Positions 1 to 5,695 are shown, counted from the first letter of the stretch. The stretch: DNA of 8,335 nucleotides from Phycisphaerae bacterium (GCA_030602845.1 JAUVYZ010000076.1:1-8335); one strand, 5' to 3'. Made by a program: numbers and translations. The notes: a model not told the origin generated them from the sequence alone.

Positions 1-721
1 GGGCCCGGAGGGTCTGGCTCGCAGCGTGGTTGTCGTTGCTGCATCGGATTCACCTCCGATTCAGCGTGTAAAGGCAGCGTTTGTAGCCGTTACAATCGCC
101 GAATATTTCAGGGACAAGGGCAACGATGTTCTGTTTATGATGGACTCTCTTACTCGTTTTGCACAGGCCCAGCGTCAGATAGGTCTTGCAGCGGGTGAGC
201 CGCCGGCAACAAAGGGGTACTGTCCGAGTGTTTTTTCACTTATGCCAAGACTGATTGAACGTCTGGGCTGCGCCGAGAAGGGGAGCATCACAGGTATTCT
301 GACGGTTCTGGTTGAAAATGATGATTTGACCGACCCTGTGGCCGATAGTGCCAAGAGTCTTCTTGACGGTCACATAGTTCTATCAAGAAAACTGGCTGAC
401 CGTGGACATTATCCGGCTGTGGATATTTTGGGAAGCGTGAGCCGATTGATGCCAGCGGTAACGAGCAAAGAGCACAAGTCCGCTGCACAGAAGCTCAAGG
501 AGATATATGCCACCTATATTGACGCGGAAGATTTAATAAGCATCGGTGCGTTTTCGCCGGGCAGCAATCGGCGTATTGACGGAGCGATTTCCTTGATTGA
601 CAGGATAAGAGGTTTTCTTGTTCAGCCTATTCGAGAGAGGACCGCTTACGAAGAAACTATCAGGCGATTAACTGCTATTACCCAATCGTGGGATGAGCTT
701 CTGGGTTCCCAAACGCAATAG
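1..721 (+). CDS. fliI: Flagellar export ATPase FliI, C-terminal part (5' end outside window)
   Basis: FliI is the cytoplasmic F1-beta-like ATPase of the flagellar type III export apparatus; it works with FliH and FliJ at the export gate to feed in substrates. Only about 239 codons are present, roughly the C-terminal half of a usual ~440-460-residue protein. The frame is open from base 2 with no start, so the GTG at 26 is an internal Val. Seen here: GLARSVVVVAASD, a Walker B strand (DVLFMMDSLTRFA, fragment residues 42-54), GSITGILTVLVENDD, and LLDGHIVLSRKLADRGHYPAVD, which carries the expected Arg. The Walker A loop lies upstream of the window. One oddity is GYCPSVF where the family normally has GYPPSVF (TGT codon at 221-223). 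The gene ends in TAG, 46 nt before fliJ. FliI is preferred to F1/V-type ATPases or the injectisome paralogue because of the flagellar context. Confidence 0.95.
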   Translation, partial: GPEGLARSVVVVAASDSPPIQRVKAAFVAVTIAEYFRDKGNDVLFMMDSLTRFAQAQRQIGLAAGEPPATKGYCPSVFSLMPRLIERLGCAEKGSITGILTVLVENDDLTDPVADSAKSLLDGHIVLSRKLADRGHYPAVDILGSVSRLMPAVTSKEHKSAAQKLKEIYATYIDAEDLISIGAFSPGSNRRIDGAISLIDRIRGFLVQPIRERTAYEETIRRLTAITQSWDELLGSQTQ

Positions 722-742
722 GTTGCAAGGACCCGTTAAGTG

Positions 743-763
743 TTGAGAGTTGAAAATTGGAAA
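743..763 (+). repeat. Three imperfect tandem heptads in the fliI-fliJ gap
   Basis: Three consecutive 7-nt units read TTGAGAG, TTGAAAA and TTGGAAA, followed by TTAA and the fliJ ATG at 768. The array fills most of the leader of fliJ and contains the only SD-like bases (GGA at 759-761). It may be chance in an A/T-rich leader or a small degenerate intergenic repeat. No function is claimed. Confidence 0.35.
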
Positions 764-767
764 TTAA

Positions 768-1220
768 ATGAAACGATTTGTATGGCGGCTGCAGACCGTT
801 CTCGACATAAAGACAAAGGAGGAAGAAGCAAGAAGAACTGAGCTGCTTAAGATAATCGAAAAGCTGGCCGAGGCACAAGGTAAGCAGCTAAGTCAGCAGA
901 GGATATTGGAAGATATAATCTCGGTCATAACCGGGAAGAAATCTCAGGAGCGATTAGGCGAACAAGAGTTTTTTTTGAAATGTTCGGTAACAATTGATGA
1001 GCTGATTAAAAAGCTCAAAAATAAAGTAATCGAGCTGAAATCACAACAGAGAGAAAAAATTGCAGAGGTTTTAAAGGTCAGACGTCTTAAGGAAGGTCTG
1101 GAGAGATTACGAGCTGAGGCAAAAAAGGAATTTATAAGGGAACAAGAGAAACTTGAGCAGAAAGAGCAGGACGAGGGGGCCATAATTTCCTTCTCCAGAA
1201 AGAAATTGATGATTGAATAA
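768..1220 (+). CDS. fliJ: Flagellar export protein FliJ
   Basis: FliJ is a small soluble coiled-coil protein that sits in the FliI hexamer like the gamma stalk of F1 and links the ATPase to FlhA; it also helps recycle export chaperones. The 150-residue product matches the usual FliJ length (~140-150). It opens with the family hallmark MKRFVWRLQTVLDIKTKEEE (FxxRLxxVLDxKxxEE) and is then almost entirely charged alpha helix, rich in K, E, R, L and Q, as expected for the antiparallel two-helix coiled coil. The hallmark starts at the Met of codon 1, which fixes the start at ATG 768. The upstream SD is weak (GGA, 6 nt away). Position directly after fliI is the classical arrangement. FliJ diverges fast, so the call rests on the N-terminal motif, helix character and gene order together. 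Confidence 0.88.
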   Translation: MKRFVWRLQTVLDIKTKEEEARRTELLKIIEKLAEAQGKQLSQQRILEDIISVITGKKSQERLGEQEFFLKCSVTIDELIKKLKNKVIELKSQQREKIAEVLKVRRLKEGLERLRAEAKKEFIREQEKLEQKEQDEGAIISFSRKKLMIE

Positions 1221-1226
1221 TCATTT

Positions 1227-1232
1227 AAGGAG
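1227..1232 (+). promoter_or_regulatory. Shine-Dalgarno AAGGAG for the motE-like gene
   Basis: AAGGAG ends 7 nt before GTG 1240. It is one of the few strong SD sites in the window and supports the GTG start, which also places the membrane anchor at the extreme N-terminus. Confidence 0.8.
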
Positions 1233-1239
1233 ATAAGCA

Positions 1240-1920
1240 GTGAATAAGAAGCGAATAATAATGATAGGAGCGGCTGGGCTGGTGAGCTTTGCGGTGACGT
1301 TTATATTTGCATGGTTTACAGGCGGCGAACCGGTGAGCCCTTCAGCCATCGAACCATCCGAGTGTCCAAGCGTCAAACCGGGTATGATAAGTGCCGTCGG
1401 CGCAGCCAGCAGCGAGATGAAAAAAGCTATGACGGCAAAACGACTCGATAGCCTTGTTTATGAGGTGCGGGAAAAGATACAAGAGTATGACGGCAAGCTG
1501 CAGGGCCTTGAGGTGCGGGAGCAGAGGTTACAGAGAGCCCACAATTTGATTAAAAAAGACATCGAAGAGCTGAATAATCTGCGAATCGAACTTGCTTCAA
1601 CCGTTGCCAATCTTAAGAGTGAGCACGATAAGCTGCTCAAGAGCAGAGTTAAGATTGCCAAGGCCGAAAAGAACAACCTGACAACAATAGCAGCTGCTTA
1701 TGACAAGATGGATTCGGCCAGTGCAAGCAAGATATTGACTAATATGACCCAAATGCAAAAGGGTGGGGTTGGTGGCAGCAGCCTCGATGACGCCGTGAAG
1801 ATTTTGCACTATATGACCGAGAGGACCAAAGCGAAGCTGTTAGCTGAGTTAGTCACTTCTGAGCCCAACCTTGCAGCGCTTCTGTGCCAGAGATTAAAAC
1901 AAATAATCGAAGAAGAGTAG
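1240..1920 (+). CDS. MotE-like protein: membrane anchor, coiled coil, MgtE_N/FliG-like domain
   Basis: The 226-residue product has a short basic N-terminus (NKKR), one transmembrane helix or uncleaved signal anchor (about residues 6-27), a Pro/Ser-rich linker (30-50), a long heptad-type coiled coil (about 65-145), and a C-terminal helical domain (about 148-222). The last domain has the MgtE_N/FliG-like repeat pattern: AAAYDKMDSASASKILTNM, then DDAVKILHYMTERTKAKLLAEL and LAALLCQRLKQI. This is the architecture of the family called MotE (named as a periplasmic chaperone of MotC in rhizobia), common in flagellar clusters just after fliJ. The predicted location is periplasmic and inner-membrane anchored. 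The gene is 19 nt after fliJ and 4 nt before motA, which suggests a role in stator assembly or stability. A Gly-rich insert (KGGVGGSS, 174-181) separates the two helical repeats. The true function in this lineage is unknown, so no symbol is given. Confidence 0.75.
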   Translation: MNKKRIIMIGAAGLVSFAVTFIFAWFTGGEPVSPSAIEPSECPSVKPGMISAVGAASSEMKKAMTAKRLDSLVYEVREKIQEYDGKLQGLEVREQRLQRAHNLIKKDIEELNNLRIELASTVANLKSEHDKLLKSRVKIAKAEKNNLTTIAAAYDKMDSASASKILTNMTQMQKGGVGGSSLDDAVKILHYMTERTKAKLLAELVTSEPNLAALLCQRLKQIIEEE

Positions 1921-1924
1921 CTTT

Positions 1925-2695
1925 ATGGACATTGCAACGATAATAGGAATACTTCTTGGTTTTTTTGTTGTTATCAGCGCCATTGTTGCCGGTGGCGGTG
2001 GGAAGATGTTTATCCATCTTCCCTCATTAGCAATAACGATTGGTGGAATGCTGTGCGCTACTCTTATCCACTTTTCTCTGCGACAGTTTCTGGGAATATT
2101 CTCAGTGGTCAAGAAGACAATTGTTACGAAGATACCGCCGCCGTCGGAGTTGATTCAAAAAATGGTCAACTACGCCGCCATCAACAGACGTGACGGGGCA
2201 TTGGCCCTGGAGAAGGAGATTGGCAATGTAAGCGATTTGTTTCTGATCAAGGGTCTGCAAATGCTTGTGGACGGCCAGGAAGTGGAAGCAATCAAGGATA
2301 TTATGGCACTGGAGGTCCAAACGCTTCAGAACCGGCATTCAATCGGTAAAAAGATTCTGGAATTTATGGGGTCGGCCGCCCCCGCTTTTGGGATGATAGG
2401 GACACTTATTGGTCTGGTCCTGATGCTTAAGAGCCTGGATTCACCCGACGCGATTGGCGCAGGGATGGCGGTAGCTTTGCTTACCACTTTTTATGGTGCA
2501 CTGGCCGCCAATTTGGTTTTTATTCCATTGGCCGGGAAGCTGGGCCTTTATTCCAAAGCAGAAGTAACCGCAATGGAAATGATTGTAGAAGGTATCTGTT
2601 CTATTGCCAGAGGTGAGAATCCGACCGCTGTTCGGGAAAAAATGCAGGCCTTTATATCCCCGGCGAGGCGTGAAGAAGTAAAGGCCAGTATATAA
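1925..2695 (+). CDS. motA: Flagellar stator subunit MotA/PomA
   Basis: MotA is the integral inner-membrane subunit that forms the pentamer around a MotB dimer; ion flow through the pair drives rotation against FliG. The 256-residue protein has four hydrophobic segments (about 5-24, 33-53, 150-170, 180-203) and the large cytoplasmic loop between helices 2 and 3. The loop has the charged motif INRRDGALALEKEIG (R88/R89, E96) that contacts FliG. Conserved Pro residues are present: P153 (SAAPAFGMIGTLIGLV) and P201 (VFIPLAGKL), matching P173 and P222 of E. coli MotA. The GTLIGL and ALLTTFYGA motifs resemble the Na+-type PomA more than E. coli MotA, which hints at, but does not prove, sodium coupling. 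The start ATG is 4 nt after the preceding stop, with SD-like GAAGAAGAG inside that gene. The TAA stop overlaps the motB ATG by one base (TAATG). Confidence 0.95.
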   Translation: MDIATIIGILLGFFVVISAIVAGGGGKMFIHLPSLAITIGGMLCATLIHFSLRQFLGIFSVVKKTIVTKIPPPSELIQKMVNYAAINRRDGALALEKEIGNVSDLFLIKGLQMLVDGQEVEAIKDIMALEVQTLQNRHSIGKKILEFMGSAAPAFGMIGTLIGLVLMLKSLDSPDAIGAGMAVALLTTFYGALAANLVFIPLAGKLGLYSKAEVTAMEMIVEGICSIARGENPTAVREKMQAFISPARREEVKASI

Positions 2696-3402
2696 TGGGC
2701 GGCACAAAAAGACAGTTAGAAGACGATGAGCCAGCAGGTGCACCGCTATGGATGGTAACTTTCTCCGATTCTATGACCTTGATGCTGACGTTCTTTGTGC
2801 TGCTGTTTAGCTTCTCATCCTTTGATGTAGATGTTTTTGAGGAAATGGCTATGAGTTTCGCCAAGGCTCTGTATGCAGAGCCACCGCCGATTGAAGAGGA
2901 CAAAGGTGCATTTTTGCCTACGGAGCAAATTGTGACCATAGAATACATTGGTGAAGGCAGCGAGAAAGTTACCTTAGAAGGAGGATGGGAGGCCGGCCTG
3001 AAAGAAGAGACAGAGCCTACAGAGCCAGCGGATTTCCACAATCGGAAGGTATTTTTAATTCCATCAAAGAGGATTTTTTGGGCTAAAGGAACGGCCATTT
3101 CGTCTGAGGGGCGCAATACTCTGTCGACGATGGCATCATTTTTGAAAGAGGTACCCAACCGAATAGTTATCAGTGAGAATGGGCCGGGGGACGAGGAGGA
3201 GGAACAGTTTGGTCTGCTGCGGGCATGGGCGGTGATGGAGTATCTTACAATAAAACAAGGCCTTGACAAGGGGTGGTTCAGCATCTCGGCAGCAAGCACT
3301 CTAACTCGAGAGAGCTTTAAAAGCGGTGAGCCGGGCCAGCCAGGGCAAAGAGGTGAACGTATGCTTGAGATTGTCTTGTTGGAACGGAGCATATACAATT
3401 GA
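2695..3402 (+). CDS. motB: Flagellar stator subunit MotB (ion-binding Asp present, degenerate OmpA box)
   Basis: MotB anchors the stator to peptidoglycan and supplies the channel Asp. The 235-residue protein has a short cytoplasmic tail and one transmembrane helix (about 18-41) with the motif VTFSDSMTLMLTFFVLLFSF. D25 (GAT, 2767-2769) matches Asp32 of E. coli MotB, followed by a linker region (45-115). The C-terminal region can be followed along the OmpA/MotB fold: IFWAKGTAISSEGRNTLSTM (127-146), RIVISENGPGD (156-166), LLRAWAVMEYL (174-184), ERMLEIVLL (221-229). The usual GHTD and LSxxRA signatures are badly worn: GHTD is missing, the spacing to the retained R176 is short, and NRRVEI has become ERMLEI. 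Peptidoglycan binding may therefore be weak or altered. It overlaps motA by 1 nt and the next gene by 4 nt, so the three are probably translationally coupled. Confidence 0.9.
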   Translation: MGGTKRQLEDDEPAGAPLWMVTFSDSMTLMLTFFVLLFSFSSFDVDVFEEMAMSFAKALYAEPPPIEEDKGAFLPTEQIVTIEYIGEGSEKVTLEGGWEAGLKEETEPTEPADFHNRKVFLIPSKRIFWAKGTAISSEGRNTLSTMASFLKEVPNRIVISENGPGDEEEEQFGLLRAWAVMEYLTIKQGLDKGWFSISAASTLTRESFKSGEPGQPGQRGERMLEIVLLERSIYN

Positions 3403-4148
3403 GTCATAAGGGCCAAGTAATCGAGGAAAAAGGGCCCTGTGCCCCTGCGTATCTGGTCACATTTACGGCTTTGGTAACGCTGCTGATGTTGTTCTTTATT
3501 ACGCTGCTGAGCTTTGCGAGTGTCCAAGACGAGGGATTTCCCGGCAAGGGCCGATATACCGAGAGCCGAGAATCATTTTTTCGAGCGATTAGAACGCTCG
3601 GGCTTGGAATGTTTTACGGCAAAAAGCAAGGGCCCGACTTCGGCAGTGTTAAACCAAAATATTTCATAACCACACCTGACAGAGAATTCGAAGGCAGAAC
3701 CATAGACGCAACAGGAGAAAGGATTCGCCAGACCTTTCAAGCAGTGAGCCGGTCTATGAAAACTATGCCTTCACAAATAGTCGCAGAAAGAACGAATTTT
3801 TCAGTAACCAATATTCGTTTTGCGGCGGGCGATGCGACCCTGAATGAGGCGGCAAAAAGGTTTTTAACCAGATTTTGCTCAGATTTACAACAGGACCCCG
3901 ATTCCAAGGCCGTCAGACTCTATATGCTCGGTTTAGCTGGTGATGAAGCAACCGAGAAAGAACAGTGGATACTCTCAGCGAGGCGAGCTCAGGCGGCTGC
4001 GGCTTTCCTGCAAGATATCCTGCCTTCCAGGGCCAACTGGCCTGTTTATTCGTGGGGTGCGGGTCCGGGAGGCGATTGGGTGTCGCAGGACAGCCCGATT
4101 TCCGGACAGTCGCAGATATTAATCGCGGTCTTGAGGATAAACGATTAG
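3399..4148 (+). CDS. Second MotB-like protein lacking the ion-binding Asp
   Basis: The 249-residue protein aligns with MotB at both ends. The N-terminal helix (about 17-41) reads LVTFTALVTLLMLFFITLLSF, in register with the TFSDSMTLMLTFF of the preceding MotB, but the essential Asp is Ala24 (GCT, 3468-3470) and no other acidic residue lies in the helix. The C-terminal half keeps an OmpA/MotB domain: IRFAAGDATLNEAAKRFL (139-156), VRLYMLGLAGDEATEKEQW (172-190, with D182 at the GHTD position), LSARRAQAAAAFL (192-204, R196), and ILIAVLRI (240-247). This peptidoglycan box is better preserved than in the gene before it. The start is TTG 3399 inside the motB stop (TTGA), putting the helix at the expected distance from the N-terminus. 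It cannot conduct ions alone by the known mechanism. It may form heterodimers with MotB, act as a wall-anchoring or regulatory stator partner, or serve another role. There is no frameshift or internal stop, so it is not an obvious pseudogene. Confidence 0.82.
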   Translation: MSHKGQVIEEKGPCAPAYLVTFTALVTLLMLFFITLLSFASVQDEGFPGKGRYTESRESFFRAIRTLGLGMFYGKKQGPDFGSVKPKYFITTPDREFEGRTIDATGERIRQTFQAVSRSMKTMPSQIVAERTNFSVTNIRFAAGDATLNEAAKRFLTRFCSDLQQDPDSKAVRLYMLGLAGDEATEKEQWILSARRAQAAAAFLQDILPSRANWPVYSWGAGPGGDWVSQDSPISGQSQILIAVLRIND

Positions 4149-4196
4149 GTTTTTGGGTCTCAAAGGCGTTTTCTGCCATTTTGTGGCACTGTGCAT

Positions 4197-4215
4197 CTGT
4201 CAAGTTTTTCGACAG
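4197..4215. repeat. Dyad CTGTC-N9-GACAG upstream of the sigma-54 promoter
   Basis: Perfect 5-bp inverted arms (4197-4201 and 4211-4215) flank a 9-nt T-rich spacer. The centre is about 107 bp upstream of the transcription start inferred for fliO, in the usual range of enhancer sites for sigma-54 activators. It could instead be a weak hairpin ending the motB transcript, but the stem is short and no proper T-run follows. The function is unproven. Confidence 0.35.
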
Positions 4216-4221
4216 TTTGCC

Positions 4222-4235
4222 TGATTGTTCAATCA
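4222..4235. repeat. Dyad TGATTG-TT-CAATCA
   Basis: Perfect 6-bp arms are separated by 2 nt, located between the two other dyads in the motB-fliO gap. It is AT-rich, so chance is possible. It is recorded as a candidate protein-binding site because it lies in a cluster of dyads upstream of a promoter. Confidence 0.3.
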
Positions 4236-4240
4236 ATTTT

Positions 4241-4273
4241 GCATTAAAATCGCTGTTAACAGTGTATTAATGC
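4241..4273. repeat. Nested 33-bp palindrome GCATTAA...CTGTTAACAG...TTAATGC
   Basis: A perfect 10-bp palindrome, CTGTTAACAG (4253-4262), sits at the centre of an outer inverted pair GCATTAA (4241-4247) and TTAATGC (4267-4273). The two centres differ by only half a base (4257.5 and 4257). The right edge is 15 bp from the -24 element. The symmetry suggests an operator or activator site for a dimeric regulator. The CTGT/ACAG ends also occur in the dyad at 4197-4215, whose centre is about 51 bp away. Confidence 0.5.
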
Positions 4274-4287
4274 CCATTTTGGCGTTT

Positions 4288-4303
4288 CGGCACGCTATTT
4301 GCA
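4288..4303 (+). promoter_or_regulatory. Sigma-54 (RpoN) -24/-12 promoter for the fliO-flhA unit
   Basis: The sequence CGGCACGCTATTTGCA matches the sigma-54 consensus TGGCACG-N4-TTGCW with one mismatch (first T is C). The invariant GG (4289-4290) and GC (4301-4302) are separated by exactly 10 nt, as required. Transcription would start near 4313-4314, giving a leader of about 42 nt before the fliO GTG. It lies in the only long gap of the window and points in the direction of the genes. Sigma-54 control of flagellar genes is well established in Vibrio, Pseudomonas, Helicobacter and others. Use of the site here is an inference. Confidence 0.72.
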
Positions 4304-4344
4304 CACCAAATAGCCACAAGGGAACTCAAGAATTATATTTGGTG
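4304..4344 (+). repeat. 9-bp inverted repeat CACCAAATA...TATTTGGTG around the fliO leader
   Basis: Perfect 9-bp arms at 4304-4312 and 4336-4344 are separated by 23 nt. The left arm runs from the -12 box to the predicted start of transcription, and the right arm ends 11 nt before the fliO GTG. With a start near 4313 the left arm would not be in the RNA, so a DNA-binding role (repressor at the start site) is more plausible than an RNA hairpin. Transcripts reading through from motB would contain both arms and could fold it. Confidence 0.4.
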
Positions 4345-4355
4345 CATATTACAGC

Positions 4356-4847
4356 GTGGCGTCATATAAGAAAAAAATCGTTGCGTTTTTGGTGGCGGTT
4401 GCGTTGGTCAGCCCGTCAGTTTGCCTGGGTCAAACTGCGGGGTTCGCAAACGACCCCAATTTTTCTTTTTCCTCGGCCAACAGCCTTGGTGCCCGAGAGA
4501 TGTTCTTTAAGATGATGCTTTCGGTTTTGCTCGTTGTTGCCCTGGGTGTGGCAGTGATTTACATTTCAAAGAAATTTCTGCCAAAAATCACCAACCTGCC
4601 CGGCAAAAAGATTCGCGTTATCGAAACGGCCCACATTGGGCCGCGTAAGATGGTGCATCTGCTAAAAATAGGTAATCAACGGCTTCTTATAGGCAGCACA
4701 AATGAGAGCATCACGAAGCTGGCAGATGTAACTGATGCCTTGTCTGAAACCGAAGCAGGATGCGAAGGTTCCCGACGCCGTTTTGAAAACAGGGATGTTT
4801 TCAATTCGGAAATGGATTTATCGGCGACAGAAACAGACAATAATTGA
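4356..4847 (+). CDS. fliO: Flagellar biosynthesis protein FliO
   Basis: FliO is a poorly conserved membrane protein that scaffolds and stabilises FliP during assembly of the export gate. The 163-residue product has a cleavable-type signal peptide (MASYKKK, hydrophobic 8-19, likely cleavage near residues 22-26), a short exported segment, one transmembrane helix (about 52-72), and a compact cytoplasmic domain. That domain (84-124) has the FliO pattern: KKIRVIETAHIGPRKMVHLLKIGNQRLLIGSTNESITKL. The tail (128-163) is acidic and polar. GTG 4356 is chosen because the in-frame stretch upstream has no ATG/GTG/TTG before a TAG at 4311, and it gives an intact signal peptide; no good SD is seen. It is the first gene after the sigma-54 promoter, and its stop lies 8 nt before fliP. 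Position next to fliP strongly supports the call. Confidence 0.88.
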   Translation: MASYKKKIVAFLVAVALVSPSVCLGQTAGFANDPNFSFSSANSLGAREMFFKMMLSVLLVVALGVAVIYISKKFLPKITNLPGKKIRVIETAHIGPRKMVHLLKIGNQRLLIGSTNESITKLADVTDALSETEAGCEGSRRRFENRDVFNSEMDLSATETDNN

Positions 4848-4855
4848 GGATATAA

Positions 4856-5695
4856 ATGTCTGGTAAACTTATTAGAATGTTTTTTTTAGTGTTTGTTGTT
4901 TTTGCACCGGCTGATTTGTCTTTCGGCCAGGCCGGCGACACCTCTTCAGCGACCGAGCCGGTCCCCGCCGTTTTGCTTCGCAAAAGCGAAGCAGCGGGGA
5001 CGGTTCCAAGCATCAGCGATTTGTTTAAACTTTTAGATAAGGCAACCACCAGCGAGACCGAAGGCAAAGACTGGTCCACCCCCGTTAAACTTGTAATCAT
5101 CTTTGGCGGCCTGGCGATTTTGCCAAGTCTTCTGGTGATGATGACATCGTTTACGCGAATAGTTATAGTCCTGGCTTTTATACGTCGGGCTCTGACGACG
5201 CAAACTATCCCACCTACCATTGCCATTATCGGTCTGGCGTTGTTTCTGACGCTATATACGATGGCACCTACATTTTCCGAGATTAACAATAAGTCCATCG
5301 AGCCTTATCTTGCAGACGAGATTGATTTTCAAACAGCGGGCAGCAAAGCCAGCGATTGCATGAAGGAATTCATGCTCCGTCAGGTTCGGGAAAGTGACCT
5401 GGCCCTTTTTGTGCAAATGGCGAAGGTAGAGCCGCCTGCAGGTCCGATGGATATCGGTATGCATATAGTAATTCCGGCATTTATTATCAGTGAATTCCGG
5501 ACGGCGTTTGAGATAGGGTGTCTTTTGTTTATACCTTTTTTGCTGGTTGATATGGTTATTGCCAGTATCCTGCTCAGCGCGGGTATGATGCTTCTTCCGC
5601 CTGTGATGATTTCGCTTCCTTTCAAGCTGATATTATTCATACTTGTCGATGGGTGGGGGCTGCTGGCGAAGAGTCTCAGCCTGGGTTTCAACTGA
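4856..5695 (+). CDS. fliP: Flagellar export gate protein FliP
   Basis: FliP forms the pentameric core of the FliP5-FliQ4-FliR1 export gate in the membrane inside the MS ring. The 279-residue product begins with a signal peptide (about 1-25), typical for FliP, and a longer-than-usual exported spacer to residue 75. Family signatures follow: LPSLLVMMTSFTRIVIVLAFIRRAL (89-113), IIGLALFLTLYTMAP (124-138), the exported domain with FMLRQVRESDLALFV (172-186), IPAFIISEFRTAFEIG (206-221), and LLVDMVIASILLSAGMMLLPPVMISLPFKLILFILVDGW (229-267). Four transmembrane segments are predicted in the mature protein. The start ATG follows a GAGGA site (4846-4850) with 5-nt spacing. Everything expected is present, and there are no unusual changes in the signatures. 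Confidence 0.97.
   Translation: MSGKLIRMFFLVFVVFAPADLSFGQAGDTSSATEPVPAVLLRKSEAAGTVPSISDLFKLLDKATTSETEGKDWSTPVKLVIIFGGLAILPSLLVMMTSFTRIVIVLAFIRRALTTQTIPPTIAIIGLALFLTLYTMAPTFSEINNKSIEPYLADEIDFQTAGSKASDCMKEFMLRQVRESDLALFVQMAKVEPPAGPMDIGMHIVIPAFIISEFRTAFEIGCLLFIPFLLVDMVIASILLSAGMMLLPPVMISLPFKLILFILVDGWGLLAKSLSLGFN

Noticed and set aside
26..28. GTG as the start of fliI
   Set aside because: The frame is open upstream to base 2 and reads GPEGLARS, the usual FliI sequence before VVVVA, so the gene simply begins outside the window.
341..348. GCCGATAG as a sigma-28 -10 element
   Set aside because: No TAAA-type -35 at the right distance, and it lies inside the conserved coding sequence of fliI (DPVADSAK).
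2652..3527. 291-codon open frame on the - strand across motB
   Set aside because: It lies entirely antisense to motB and the start of the second motB, both of which have clear family motifs; its translation is Ser/Arg-rich with no recognisable domain. It is a shadow frame.
3399..4148. Second motB as a pseudogene
   Set aside because: The frame is intact over 249 codons, is translationally overlapped with motB, and conserves the helix pattern and OmpA-like box; only the Asp is lost.
4184..4194. TGGCAC followed by TGTGC as a second sigma-54 promoter
   Set aside because: The GG-to-GC spacing is 6 nt instead of 10, so it cannot be a functional -24/-12 pair.
4197..4215. LexA box or rho-independent terminator
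   Set aside because: The CTGT-ACAG spacing is 11 nt rather than the 8 of the enterobacterial LexA box. As a terminator the 5-bp stem is too weak and no clean T-run follows it.
4225..4515. Open frame running from the motB-fliO gap into fliO in another + frame
   Set aside because: It overlaps the signal peptide and first part of fliO, has no SD, no family motif and a Trp/Arg-rich composition typical of an out-of-frame reading, and it would cross the sigma-54 promoter.
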